A stretch of DNA of 43,192 bases from an uncultured Lachnospiraceae bacterium (GTDB lineage: Bacteria > Bacillota > Clostridia > Lachnospirales > Lachnospiraceae), in NCBI GenBank assembly GCA_947631985.1, contig CANRNK010000007.1, positions 1-43,192 on the forward strand, in the 5' to 3' direction. The first letter of the stretch is position 1. Every line of letters begins with the position of its first letter. Positions 15,997 to 24,338 of this stretch are shown piece by piece. The translations under genes and the position numbers were made by a program. The notes beneath the pieces are model-generated. The model was not told where the DNA came from and did no database searches. It saw nothing but the letters and a program-made list of their open reading frames with translations.

Positions 15997-17259
15997 TCAT
16001 CCTTTCAGATGAGAAATCGCATTTTGGTACTGTACTTCTAATTTTTGGTTCATTTCTATTAAATGTTCAGATTTCAGGAGTACTTTATCCATAATAGCAT
16101 CATAATTATCTGTAAAAATCGCTACCACTCTTCTATTAAAGTGTCCCGCTTTCAACTCGTCAGCCAAAGATTTCAGAATCGCACTTTTGTCCATAGGTCC
16201 TCTATAAGGACGTATACTTAACATTGCGGTTACCGAATCCGCCAATTGTAAGATTCTCTGAGGATCATTCATAGCTTTATCCTTCAGGCCTTTTGGATAC
16301 CCACTTCCGTCAGCCCTCTCATGGTGAGTTGCTGCTATTTGTGCAACGGATTCCTTGAGTCTTACTTTTAAAATCTTCTCTTCAATCTCAATATGCTTTC
16401 TGATGATACTAGTTTCTTCCGGTGTAAGTTGTCTGTCAAGATCCATAATTTCTTTGGGAATTGCCAACATCCCAATATCATGAGTTAAAACTCCATAATA
16501 TAGATTTGCCATTTCTTCTCCCGTCAGATGCATTTTCTTGCCCATTTCCTCTGCTATACAACTGCAAATCAATGTTTCCATAACTGTTTTATCATTTTTC
16601 AGACCTTTACACTGCATCAGCATATCCAGGTATTTTTTTTTGTCTTCATTATTAAACATAATAAAATCAAATAATTCGTCCAGCTCTCTCCGAAATGATT
16701 TATCATTTAATTTTTCAATAATAGGAGTTTTTTCCATTGCTTTTTCTAATAAAAATAACGCTTTTGAAGTATAACGGGTCCCTTCATGTTTTTTTAACAT
16801 ATCAAACTGAAAAGAGTCTCCTAGTGATTTATGATAGATATCCAATCTGTCCGCCAAATAAATATAGGATGCAATCGGAAGAAGCGGGTAATCATTCTCT
16901 TGATAATCCTCGCAGTTCAAATGGTGGTATAATAAAACCTTTGATTCCTTATTAAGGGGGGAAAGATATTTGAGAAACAAATACCCATAGATTGAATGCG
17001 CCATATAGTTTTTTGTTTCAAATTGAATCATATCATCGATGTCTTCTGTTTTGTACGCACCCATGTCATGAATCATTGCTAGAAATGCAAAATCTGCCAT
17101 TTCAAAGAGCTCATAACTTCCCTCTGCTTCAAGCATTTTATAGACAATATAGGCTGTTCTTTCACCATGCTCCATTAAAGACCTCTCTAGTAACTTCAGG
17201 GTATCGCAGATCAGAAGAACAATATTCTTACTGCTTATATATTCCATTTTCGTAACCAT
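15997..17259 (-). CDS. Tandem HD / HD-GYP domain protein
   Basis: A 420-residue protein with two HD-type domains. The C-terminal one (about 225-390) has HDIG (260-263), RKHIE (288-292), HHERADGSGYPKGL (312-325) and LADSVTAML, the HD-GYP signature of c-di-GMP phosphodiesterases. It lacks the first histidine of the usual H..HD set and the lysine after HDIG is Met. The N-terminal domain (about 25-150) has a complete-looking set: His33, HDMG (64-67), His88, HH (112-113) and ADRLD, without GYP. Activity of either domain is inferred. There is no signal peptide or obvious membrane segment. The start is uncertain: ATG 17259 has AGAAAGG one base before it, and a second ATG lies twelve bases downstream. 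It lies between a GNAT gene and the YesL-like gene. Confidence 0.85.
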   Translation of the reverse strand: MVTKMEYISSKNIVLLICDTLKLLERSLMEHGERTAYIVYKMLEAEGSYELFEMADFAFLAMIHDMGAYKTEDIDDMIQFETKNYMAHSIYGYLFLKYLSPLNKESKVLLYHHLNCEDYQENDYPLLPIASYIYLADRLDIYHKSLGDSFQFDMLKKHEGTRYTSKALFLLEKAMEKTPIIEKLNDKSFRRELDELFDFIMFNNEDKKKYLDMLMQCKGLKNDKTVMETLICSCIAEEMGKKMHLTGEEMANLYYGVLTHDIGMLAIPKEIMDLDRQLTPEETSIIRKHIEIEEKILKVRLKESVAQIAATHHERADGSGYPKGLKDKAMNDPQRILQLADSVTAMLSIRPYRGPMDKSAILKSLADELKAGHFNRRVVAIFTDNYDAIMDKVLLKSEHLIEMNQKLEVQYQNAISHLKG

Positions 17260-17329
17260 ACCTTTCTCTTAGTCCAACCTTTTCTCATCATAGGAAAAGC
17301 ATCTTGAACATAATCTCCTTGAAGCGCTT

Positions 17330-17815
17330 TTACAAATACAGTTCCATTGGAGTAAAACGAATTCCACCTGAGAGTTGCTCAAATCCAATATCCCGAAAAC
17401 CTATTTTTCGATAAAAATCAAGCGCATATGGTGAAGAATTCACTGTAATTCTAGTGATTCCCTCTTCCGATAATAAATATTGAACCATTTCCTCAATTAA
17501 CCTTTTACCAAGCCCTCTTTTATGAACATTCTCGGCAACAAACAGCAACGAAATGTGGGAAGAATCTCTAACTGAAATCACACCTACAATTTGCTTTTCC
17601 TCTAATGCAACCATCACCCTATAATATCCTTTTTCAAACATGCGAAACAAGGTGTGATCCGTAATAAAATCATTGAAGTTCTTAATTCCCTCTCTTGAAT
17701 AGTCCGGTGCTTCAAATCTCAGAAATGTTTTCCATACCAATGCAATAATTTCATTCCACTCATCTTTGTAAGCAAATCTGATTCTATAAGGTGCGTCATT
17801 TTCATTCCACTTCAT
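17330..17815 (-). CDS. GNAT-family N-acetyltransferase
   Basis: A 161-residue acetyltransferase of the GNAT fold. The acetyl-CoA-binding motif is LFVAENVHKRGLGKRLIEEM, containing the RGLGKRL loop, and the C-terminal YALDFYRKIGF is motif B, typical of the family. The N-terminus (YRIRFAYKDEWNEIIALVWKTF) matches the usual opening. Substrate unknown. The ATG is seven bases after AGAGG. It is the first gene of a run that continues with the HD-GYP and YesL-like genes and follows the terminator of the DUF1002 gene. Confidence 0.9.
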   Translation of the reverse strand: MKWNENDAPYRIRFAYKDEWNEIIALVWKTFLRFEAPDYSREGIKNFNDFITDHTLFRMFEKGYYRVMVALEEKQIVGVISVRDSSHISLLFVAENVHKRGLGKRLIEEMVQYLLSEEGITRITVNSSPYALDFYRKIGFRDIGFEQLSGGIRFTPMELYL

Positions 17816-17897
17816 CTTTCAACCTCTATCACTATTGTATGAGTTATTATACTCCTTATAAAGTGAATTCTCTACCCTTATTTCGTAAAGCATTCCT

Positions 17898-17943
17898 AAA
17901 AAAAGTCTGAAGAAAAGACAACTAGATCTTTTTTCTTCAGACT
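17898..17943 (-). terminator. Terminator of the DUF1002 gene
   Basis: A stem AGTCTGAAG (17904-17912) with CTTCAGACT (17935-17943), extended by further A/T pairs, followed on the minus strand by seven T (17898-17904). Confidence 0.9.
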
Positions 17944-17957
17944 GCATTTTTAAGTGA

Positions 17958-18923
17958 TTAGTTAAAAAGATTACTAAAGAAATTACTAACTGAGGTCTTA
18001 ACGCGATCAACAAAATTACCAACCGCATTTTTAACTGCATTTTCTGCTACTTCTTTTAACGCATTTTCTGGCTCGGCAAGAATTTGATCTCCAAATTTAT
18101 CATATAAGTCTTTTGCCTGGCTAAGAAGCATTTCCGGATCAATTCCCAATTTCTCTATTTTATTCATCAGATTAATAATCTTTAAAATATCCTCCTCTGA
18201 TAAATCAACTCCAAACTTTGTTTCTCCTTCTATGATGGCATTTCTAATATCCTCTTCCGACTCAAGTTCCCCTGCTGCAAGCTTTCCCTTAATATAAGCA
18301 ATGAGTTCTTCTACTTTTTCATCATCCGCTGATTTTGTAATGGATGCAATTTCACCAGTAGCAACCAATTCGTTCAATGCTGTATCCAATGTTTGTTCTG
18401 AGACAACCTCTCCTGACATCTCCTCATAAGCTCGGATTGCTCCTATCAGTCCTGCAGTTCCAGAGATAGGAGTTGGCCCTGCAACAAGAATCTGGGCATC
18501 TTCCACCCCCGCTGTTAACAATGCATTTCGGTACATTCCAGTTGTACAATAGGTTATATTCTTCGTTGTAACAACGACTCCATGACCACTTTCTGCTCTT
18601 CTTACCAGAACGCTGGACAGCGATTTTGTTCCAATAACGGAAGCATCTACATAATCTCCTAGATATTGATGTTCTTCTTCATTTGTCACTGTTATGGTCA
18701 CAGCATTTGCAAGTTCTTCTTCAGATAATCCAAAAATCTGAATCACCTCTTGTTTTTGTTGTTGTGTTAGATCAGCACCAAATGCAATAAATGGCCTCAT
18801 GTCAATTTCCGACTCTGTATCTTTTGATGCGGTGGCCTGTTCTACTTCTGCTGCAAACGCCTGCATTCCACTTAGCATAGTCAATATGACTAAAACAAAT
18901 AGGTACTTTTTAATTTTTTTCAT
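17958..18923 (-). CDS. Secreted DUF1002 protein
   Basis: A 321-residue protein with a signal peptide (KKYLFVLVILTMLSG then AFA, cleavage probably near residue 24). Most of the mature part resembles the DUF1002 family: FIAFGADLTQQQKQEVIQIF, an NAVTITVTNEEE strand, an RRAESGHGVVVTTKNITYC segment with CTTGMYRNAL, and AGPTPISGTAGLIGAIRAYE. The C-terminal third is helical and lysine-rich, ending in an amphipathic NAVGNFVDRVKTSVSNFF. No catalytic motif is evident. It follows the alpha/beta hydrolase gene by 16 bases and is probably co-transcribed. An AAGG lies eight bases before the ATG. The family is confident; the role is unknown. Confidence 0.85.
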   Translation of the reverse strand: MKKIKKYLFVLVILTMLSGMQAFAAEVEQATASKDTESEIDMRPFIAFGADLTQQQKQEVIQIFGLSEEELANAVTITVTNEEEHQYLGDYVDASVIGTKSLSSVLVRRAESGHGVVVTTKNITYCTTGMYRNALLTAGVEDAQILVAGPTPISGTAGLIGAIRAYEEMSGEVVSEQTLDTALNELVATGEIASITKSADDEKVEELIAYIKGKLAAGELESEEDIRNAIIEGETKFGVDLSEEDILKIINLMNKIEKLGIDPEMLLSQAKDLYDKFGDQILAEPENALKEVAENAVKNAVGNFVDRVKTSVSNFFSNLFN

Positions 18924-18939
18924 TTTTCTAACCTTATTC

Positions 18940-19866
18940 TTATCCTATTTTCGAGAAAATCCACTCATAGATATCTCTGTATACAGTAGCTCTATCTCGT
19001 TCATTTAATATTTCGTGACGCATTCCTTCATATAATTTCAATTTAACATTAATTATTCCGGCATCTTTATATTCTTGATAAACATGTCTGACTCCCTCTC
19101 CATATGCTCCAGTTGGATCTTCTGTACCAGAGAGTATGAGAATTGGAAGAAATGGTGGGATTTTTTTGATTTCTTCTTTATTTAATAGTTGATACAATAA
19201 TTTGCTTAATGTATCAAACCCATTTAGTGTAAAAGTAAATCCACATTCAGAATCATTCATATAACGCTCGACAACTTTTTTATCCGTAGAAAGCCAGTCA
19301 AACATTGTCTCCTTCGGGACAATTTTCTGATTGAAATTTCCGAAAGCCATTCGATTTACAAATTCACTCCTGTGTTTCCAACCCTGAAAGAGAGATAATA
19401 CCCTAATCAGACATCGCGTTAATAAAATGGTCCCTTTTTCCTGCATCCCCGTTCCTGACAGAATCACGCCATCTATTCCTTTTGCATAACGAAACAAGTA
19501 ATTTCTGGTTATAAAAGACCCCATACTATGTCCCAAAATAATAATCGGGACTCCAGGATGTTCACTTTGGACCAATTTTTTTAATCTATGTACATCTTTC
19601 ACTAAAACAACCGGTGCCTCTTTTAAACAAAAATAACCATATTTTCCATTTGCCGATCCACCATGCCCAAGGTGATCATTCCCTGCGACCATAATCCCTT
19701 TTCCTGCTAGAAATTCAGCAAATTCATCATACCGGTTCATATGTTCAGCCATTCCATGTACAATAATTACAATTGCTCTTATTTCTCCTTCTGGAATCCA
19801 TTTAACTGCATGAATACGACTGATCCCATCTCTGGACTCATAATATAATTCTTCCTTTTTAACCAT
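18940..19866 (-). CDS. Alpha/beta hydrolase (monoglyceride lipase / lysophospholipase-like)
   Basis: A 308-residue serine hydrolase of the Hydrolase_4 (S33-like) group. The oxyanion region is HGMAEHMNRYDEFA (from residue 37), a hallmark of monoglyceride lipases and lysophospholipases. The nucleophile elbow is GHSMGS (112-117, Ser114), the acid is in LILSGTEDPTGA, and the histidine is in EGMRHEILNE. No signal peptide, so probably cytoplasmic. The substrate is uncertain; a lipid monoester is likely. The start at 19866 follows a hairpin and GATGGGA; an ATG at 19878 falls inside that binding site. It is 106 bases after metG and 16 before the DUF1002 gene. Confidence 0.88.
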   Translation of the reverse strand: MVKKEELYYESRDGISRIHAVKWIPEGEIRAIVIIVHGMAEHMNRYDEFAEFLAGKGIMVAGNDHLGHGGSANGKYGYFCLKEAPVVLVKDVHRLKKLVQSEHPGVPIIILGHSMGSFITRNYLFRYAKGIDGVILSGTGMQEKGTILLTRCLIRVLSLFQGWKHRSEFVNRMAFGNFNQKIVPKETMFDWLSTDKKVVERYMNDSECGFTFTLNGFDTLSKLLYQLLNKEEIKKIPPFLPILILSGTEDPTGAYGEGVRHVYQEYKDAGIINVKLKLYEGMRHEILNERDRATVYRDIYEWIFSKIG

Positions 19867-19867
19867 G

Positions 19868-19896
19868 CTCATTCCCATCTGCGTACCTAAGCACGC
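19868..19896 (-). promoter_or_regulatory. Hairpin plus GATGGGA ribosome binding site
   Basis: On the minus strand GCGTGC (19891-19896) pairs with GTACGC (19881-19886) around a TTAG loop (6 bp with one G-U pair in RNA). One base later comes GATGGGA, the site of the hydrolase gene. A TTGATTT lies just before the hairpin. The unit resembles the last part of the leaders at 10827-10885 and 24280-24338, but no upstream ORF with a normal start codon precedes it. Confidence 0.45.
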
Positions 19897-19972
19897 GTGA
19901 AATCAAACCCAATATGAAATGATTGTTAAATTATTTCATACTTTCTACGCTTCCCAAATCCCCAAAACCACG

Positions 19973-21946
19973 TTAACAGATTTCTGCTCCTGAAGGCATT
20001 TGTTTCTCCGGAACCATTAATGATAGCACTCCCTCGGCGTCTTCTGCAGATAAAAGCATTCCCTCCGAGAGAATTCCTGCAAGGGTTGCAGGCTTTAAAT
20101 TCACAAGAACCATTACTTTTTTACCGACCATCTGCTCGGGAGTATAGTCTTTTTTGATTCCCGATACGATTTGTTTTATCTCGTTTCCAATTTTTACCTG
20201 AGAGCAAAGCAATTTTTTTGACTTTTTAACTTCTTCACATGAAATAATCTCACCCACCTGGAACTGTAGTTTGGAGAAATCCTCATAAGAAATTTCTGGT
20301 TTTTTTTCAAGTATAATCTCTTCTTGAGGCTTTTCATCCAATGTATCTTCTTTTACAGACTCATTATTTCTTTCTAAAAACATCGCTTCTGCTTTTTCCA
20401 GTACTTCTTTCACATCCAAACGGGCAAAAAGTATTTCTGGCTTCTCTGTTACTTTATTTTTATTTGGATAAAGTCCTGTTTTATCTAGTTCCTTATAATT
20501 TCGCAATTCACAATTTAACTGTTCTGCAATCCTTTTTGCTGTTGACGGCATAAACGCTTCTATTAATGACGCTCCTGTCATAATGCTGTCTGATAAATGA
20601 TATAAAACGGTTGCAAGTCGTTCTTGTTTCTCTTCACTTTTAGCCAGAATCCAAGGCTCTGTTTCATCTATATATTTATTACATCTTTTGAATAATGTGA
20701 AAATCTCCGTTAAAGCATCTGCTACTTTCAACAATTCCATTTTCTTTTCTACTTTTGCTTTGGTCTCTGTAACGACTTTTTTCAAGTCCAGATCAACGTC
20801 TTCCATGATGCCTTTGTCTTCAACAATTCCATCAAAATACTTATTACTCATAGAAATTGTTCTATTAACAAGGTTTCCAAGTGTGTTGGCCAAGTCGGCA
20901 TTCATATGTTCTACCATCAGTTCCCAGGAAATAACACCATCATTTTCAAAAGGCATTTCATGTAAAACAAAATATCTGACTGCATCTACACCAAAAAATG
21001 AAACCAAGTCATCTGCATATAAAACATTTCCTTTTGATTTACTCATTTTTCCATCGCCCTGTAATAGCCAAGGATGACCAAATACTTGTTTTGGGAGTGG
21101 TTCGCCCAACGCCATTAAGAAAATCGGCCAGTAAATAGTGTGAAACCTTACAATATCTTTCCCAATCAGATGAAGATCTGCTGGCCATAGTTGCTGATAT
21201 TGCTGCGTAGATTGTCCTTCACAGTCATATCCAATTCCCGTAATATAGTTTGTTAAAGCATCAAGCCATACATACACAACATGTCTATTATCAAAATCAA
21301 CCGGAATTCCCCACTTAAAGGAAGTTCTGGATACACACAAGTCCTGCAATCCAGGAAGGAGAAAATTATTCATCATTTCATTTTTTCTGGAGACAGGTTG
21401 AATGAATTCCGGATGCTCATTGATATGTGCAATCAATCTATCCGCATATTTACTCATTTTAAAGAAATAAGCTTCTTCTTTTGCCGGCTTCACATCACCA
21501 CCACAATCGGGGCACTTTCCGTTCTCTAACTGTGATTCTGTCCAAAAAGACTCACACGGAGTACAATATAGTCCCTCATAAGAACTCTTATAAATATCTC
21601 CCTGGTCATAAAGCTTCTTAAATATTTTCTGGACTTGCTTTTCATGGTAAGCATCCGTTGTCCGTATGAAATTATCATAGGAAGTATCCATTAAATCCCA
21701 CAAATCCTTAACATCACCTGCTACCTGGTTTACAAACTCCTGTGGTGTAATCCCTGCCTCTGCAGCTTTCATTTCTATCTTCTGACCATGTTCATCTGTC
21801 CCGGTCTGAAAAAAGACATCAAACCCCTGCTGTCTTTTATATCTGGCAATACTATCCGCCAGAACAATCTCGTAGCTATTCCCAATATGTGGCTTCCCTG
21901 AAGTATAGGCAATTGCTGTTGTAATATAATACTTTTGTTTTTCCAT
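19973..21946 (-). CDS. metG: Methionyl-tRNA synthetase
   Basis: Charges tRNA-Met with methionine using ATP. The 657-residue protein has the class I signatures HIGN (20-23) and KMSKSKGN (about residue 300), a zinc knuckle CTPCESFW ... CPDCGG in the connective peptide, and a C-terminal tRNA-binding (EMAP/Trbp111-like) domain from about 550 (FSKLQFQVGEIISCEEVKKS, IVSGIKKDY, VNLKPATLAGILSEGM). A linker of charged residues separates the two parts. It is preceded by a leader of about 440 bases that ends in a T-box antiterminator/terminator pair, so its expression should respond to uncharged tRNA. Its minus-strand neighbours downstream are the alpha/beta hydrolase and the DUF1002 gene. Confidence 0.97.
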   Translation of the reverse strand: MEKQKYYITTAIAYTSGKPHIGNSYEIVLADSIARYKRQQGFDVFFQTGTDEHGQKIEMKAAEAGITPQEFVNQVAGDVKDLWDLMDTSYDNFIRTTDAYHEKQVQKIFKKLYDQGDIYKSSYEGLYCTPCESFWTESQLENGKCPDCGGDVKPAKEEAYFFKMSKYADRLIAHINEHPEFIQPVSRKNEMMNNFLLPGLQDLCVSRTSFKWGIPVDFDNRHVVYVWLDALTNYITGIGYDCEGQSTQQYQQLWPADLHLIGKDIVRFHTIYWPIFLMALGEPLPKQVFGHPWLLQGDGKMSKSKGNVLYADDLVSFFGVDAVRYFVLHEMPFENDGVISWELMVEHMNADLANTLGNLVNRTISMSNKYFDGIVEDKGIMEDVDLDLKKVVTETKAKVEKKMELLKVADALTEIFTLFKRCNKYIDETEPWILAKSEEKQERLATVLYHLSDSIMTGASLIEAFMPSTAKRIAEQLNCELRNYKELDKTGLYPNKNKVTEKPEILFARLDVKEVLEKAEAMFLERNNESVKEDTLDEKPQEEIILEKKPEISYEDFSKLQFQVGEIISCEEVKKSKKLLCSQVKIGNEIKQIVSGIKKDYTPEQMVGKKVMVLVNLKPATLAGILSEGMLLSAEDAEGVLSLMVPEKQMPSGAEIC

Positions 21947-22023
21947 GTTTTACACTTTCCTCTCGGTTTCTTTTATTGCTTGTTTCTCACTTTTATGCGT
22001 TACCTTTTTCATAGTCTTAAAAT

Positions 22024-22385
22024 AAAAAAAGCCCTCTCTAAGCCTACGCTTTGAGAAGACGACGTTTCATCGTGTTACCACTTCTGTTCATCTTTTTCTC
22101 ACGAAAAAGATCTCTTTAAGTACGTGAAAATGAAATCTACATTTCAAATCTCTTCAGATACCTCTTCGCTGTAACGGGCGAATCCCTGTCGCAGTCTGGC
22201 CTGATACGGTTCGATGCGCTGCTCAGAAGCCATTTTCCCATTGTCTATCATTCCCATTCTCAGCATGTCTCCTTACCTTCATCCAGACATAGGGTTCTCT
22301 GTAAATGCATCCACAAAAGTACTTTCTTCCTCAATGCTTTTCACAATATGTTGTTAAAACATGTTCCTTTTCTATCACTTGTAAT
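22024..22385 (-). promoter_or_regulatory. T-box leader of metG
   Basis: On the minus strand GUGGUAACACG (22071-22081) differs in one base from the T-box consensus GUGGNACCRCG; its UGGU would pair with the ACCA end of uncharged tRNA-Met. Flanking bases form the antiterminator (AGAAG with CUUCU). The competing terminator is GTCTTCTC/GAGAGGGC (22031-22060) around an AAGC/GCTT stem, followed by seven T. A 9-bp stem III, ATCTTTTTC/GAAAAAGAT (22090-22111), precedes it. GTCTGG (22283-22288) and CCAGAC (22194-22199) could close a 95-base stem I. I could not place the specifier codon. Transcription starts near 22385. This leader accounts for most of the 565 bases between metG and the transketolase gene. 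Confidence 0.8.
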
Positions 22386-22392
22386 ATAAATG

Positions 22393-22421
22393 AGAGTACC
22401 ACAGTTTATACCCCTTGTCAA
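22393..22421 (-). promoter_or_regulatory. Promoter of metG
   Basis: A perfect TTGACA (22416-22421) is followed after 17 bases by TACTCT (22393-22398), a weak minus-10. It lies between the transketolase terminator and the T-box leader. Confidence 0.65.
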
Positions 22422-22428
22422 ACAAACG

Positions 22429-22462
22429 AAAAACGGAGTACAGCTCTTTCTGCACTCCGTTT
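22429..22462 (-). terminator. Terminator of the transketolase operon
   Basis: A 12-bp stem AACGGAGTACAG (22432-22443) with CTGCACTCCGTT (22450-22461), one mismatch or G-U pair, followed on the minus strand by five T. Confidence 0.88.
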
Positions 22463-22510
22463 CATCCTTCTTCCGCTTAAAAACTATCACATACTAACTA
22501 GATTTTCAAC

Positions 22511-23449
22511 TTATAAAAATGATTTAATTTGTTTGTAAATTCCTTCTGCATCCAGACCGTATTTCTTAACAAGTTCTCCTGCACTTCCTGATTCACCAAA
22601 CACATCCTGCATTCCAATTTTGTAAACAGGAACAGGAACTTTCGCACAAACCACATCACATACTGCGCTTCCAAGTCCACCAATCACAGAATGTTCTTCC
22701 ACCGTGATAATTTTTCCTGTCTCTTTTGCTGCCTTCACAATAATCTCTTCATCAAGTGGCTTAATCGTATGAATATTAATGACACGTGCACTAATATTTT
22801 CCTCCGCAAGCTTTTCTGCTGCTGCTAAAGATTCACTCACACAGATACCATTTGCAACAATTGTAAGATCAGTTCCTTCTCTAAGAAGGACTCCCTTTCC
22901 AATTTCAAATTTATACTCTGCATTATCATTTATAATTGGAACTGCTGCTCTCCCAAATCTCAAATACATTGGTCCTTCATAGTCAAGTGCTGCTTTGACC
23001 GCCGCTCTTGCTTCAATGTCATCGCATGGTGAAATAACAACCATACCAGGTATTGTTCTCATTAATGCAATATCTTCATTACATTGGTGAGATGCACCAT
23101 CTTCTCCAACTGTGATTCCAGCATGAGTCGCACCAATTTTCACATTTAAGTGTGGATATCCGATTGAATTTCTAACCTGTTCAAATGCTCTTCCAGCTGC
23201 AAACATAGCAAAAGTACTAATAAAAGGTATTTTCCCAATCGTTGCAAGGCCTGCTCCAATTCCTGTCATATTACATTCTGCAATGCCACAGTCAATATGT
23301 CTTTCTGGAAATACCTTCTGAAACACACCTGTTTTTGTCGCAGCTGCAAGGTCTGCGTCAAGTACCACTAAATTCGGATATTCTGCCCCTAGCTCTGCAA
23401 GTGCATTGCCGTAGCTTTCTCTTGTTGCTATTTTCTTTACTTCTGACAT
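22511..23449 (-). CDS. Transketolase, C-terminal subunit
   Basis: A 312-residue protein that matches the pyrimidine-binding and C-terminal domains of transketolase. Visible segments are TRESYGNALAELGAEYPNLVVL (start of the PYR domain), FPERHIDCGIAECNMTGIGAGLA with the catalytic glutamate region, and THAGITVGEDGASHQ. The C-terminal domain is VNGICVSES..., ending in VEEHSVIGGLGSAVCD. With the N-subunit encoded upstream it forms the split transketolase common in Clostridia, which moves two-carbon units between pentose and triose phosphates. Its start overlaps the N-subunit gene by 13 bases, so production is probably coupled; a weak GGGTG precedes it. The alternative, a DXS-like enzyme, is less likely because of the partner gene. 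Confidence 0.94.
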   Translation of the reverse strand: MSEVKKIATRESYGNALAELGAEYPNLVVLDADLAAATKTGVFQKVFPERHIDCGIAECNMTGIGAGLATIGKIPFISTFAMFAAGRAFEQVRNSIGYPHLNVKIGATHAGITVGEDGASHQCNEDIALMRTIPGMVVISPCDDIEARAAVKAALDYEGPMYLRFGRAAVPIINDNAEYKFEIGKGVLLREGTDLTIVANGICVSESLAAAEKLAEENISARVINIHTIKPLDEEIIVKAAKETGKIITVEEHSVIGGLGSAVCDVVCAKVPVPVYKIGMQDVFGESGSAGELVKKYGLDAEGIYKQIKSFL

Positions 23450-24273
23450 AATGCTGCACCCACTTTCTCTAAATCTTCCATGGCAACCGCATACTGCTCA
23501 TCATTTGGAGCTGTTCCATGCCATGCCGCCTTATTTTCCATAAACGAAACATCTTTTCCTTTTATGCTACTCATGATGATGGCTGTAGGCATTCCTTTTG
23601 TCTCTTTTGCTTCCTTAAACGCCGCTCTTATTTCGTCAAAATTATGTGCACTAATATTAATTACATGAAAATTAAATGCTTCAAATTTCTTGTCAATTGG
23701 ATACGGTGAGCAGATATCATCGATTTTTCCATCAATTTGAAGCCCATTATTATCAACTACTACTACTAGATTATCAAGCTTTCTATGCCCAGCAAACATT
23801 GCTGCTTCCCAAATCTGGCCTTCTTGTATTTCTCCATCTCCGCAAAGCGCATACGTTCTGTAGTCTTTTCCATCCATTTTTGCACCAAGCGCCATTCCAA
23901 CCGCTGCCGAAAGTCCCTGTCCAAGTGACCCAGTTGACATATCAACACCTGGAATATGCTTCATATCAGGGTGTCCCTGAAGATAAGATCCAAGATGACG
24001 AAGTGTTTTTAAATCTTCTACCGGAAAATAACCCCTGTGTGCAAGTGTTGAGTATAGGCCCGGTGCAACATGTCCTTTTGACAAAACAAATCTGTCTCTA
24101 TCTTCTTTGTGGGGATCTTTGGGATCAATATTTAATTCCTCGAAATATAAATAAGTAAATAAATCTGCTGCTGAAAGTGATCCGCCTGGATGTCCAGCCT
24201 TTGCACTATGGACTGCAGTTACGATGCTTTTTCGAACTTCATTTGCTATTTTTGAAAGTTCAAGATTGTTCAT
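23437..24273 (-). CDS. Transketolase, N-terminal subunit
   Basis: A 278-residue protein equal to the thiamine-diphosphate-binding half of transketolase. It shows AKAGHPGGSLSAADLFTYLY with the substrate/cofactor histidine, HVAPGLYSTLAHRGYF, GSLGQGLSAAVGMALGAK and the metal/TPP motif GDGEIQEGQIWEA with VVVDNNGLQIDG (the GDG..N motif). It pairs with the C-subunit encoded next. In context it completes pentose use: arabinose becomes xylulose 5-phosphate in the adjacent ara operon. The start at 24273 is preceded by the conserved leader with hairpin and GATGGGAG. The gene has its own promoter; whether arabinose controls it is not evident, as no AraR-like core was seen. Confidence 0.95.
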   Translation of the reverse strand: MNNLELSKIANEVRKSIVTAVHSAKAGHPGGSLSAADLFTYLYFEELNIDPKDPHKEDRDRFVLSKGHVAPGLYSTLAHRGYFPVEDLKTLRHLGSYLQGHPDMKHIPGVDMSTGSLGQGLSAAVGMALGAKMDGKDYRTYALCGDGEIQEGQIWEAAMFAGHRKLDNLVVVVDNNGLQIDGKIDDICSPYPIDKKFEAFNFHVINISAHNFDEIRAAFKEAKETKGMPTAIIMSSIKGKDVSFMENKAAWHGTAPNDEQYAVAMEDLEKVGAALCQK

Positions 24274-24279
24274 TTTTAG

Positions 24280-24338
24280 CTCCCATCCGCGACCTTTAGT
24301 CGCTTACTAATCAAGGGGTTGAATTTTACTCATTCAAC
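24280..24338 (-). promoter_or_regulatory. Conserved translated leader, copy B
   Basis: The 59-base partner of the block at 10827-10885, 48 of 59 bases identical and no gaps. On the minus strand it holds GTTGAATG (start of the small ORF), the small ORF (24307-24333), a hairpin GCGAC/GTCGC with a five-base loop (24289-24303), and GATGGGAG (24280-24287) seven bases before the transketolase ATG. The stem is kept while one pair changes from G-U (copy A) to G-C. Confidence 0.6.
24307..24333 (-). CDS. Putative leader peptide MSKIQPLD
   Basis: An eight-codon ORF with ATG at 24333, AGGAG nine bases upstream, and a stop (TAG) immediately followed in frame by TAA, the position of the stop in copy A. 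The peptide shares Met1, Lys3, Ile4, Leu7 and Asp8 with MNKIHVLDF. A second, unshared hairpin TGCATG/CATGCA (24351-24370) sits directly before its own ribosome binding site, so two hairpin-plus-binding-site units lie in tandem. Confidence 0.4.
   Translation of the reverse strand: MSKIQPLD

Noticed and set aside
22194..22288. An AUG specifier in the metG T-box stem I
   Set aside because: Several AUG triplets exist, but none is in a convincing specifier loop, so I did not assign one.
23676..24158. A 160-codon plus-strand reading frame
   Set aside because: It is antisense to the transketolase N-subunit, whose motifs are unmistakable; it has no ribosome binding site and an odd composition.
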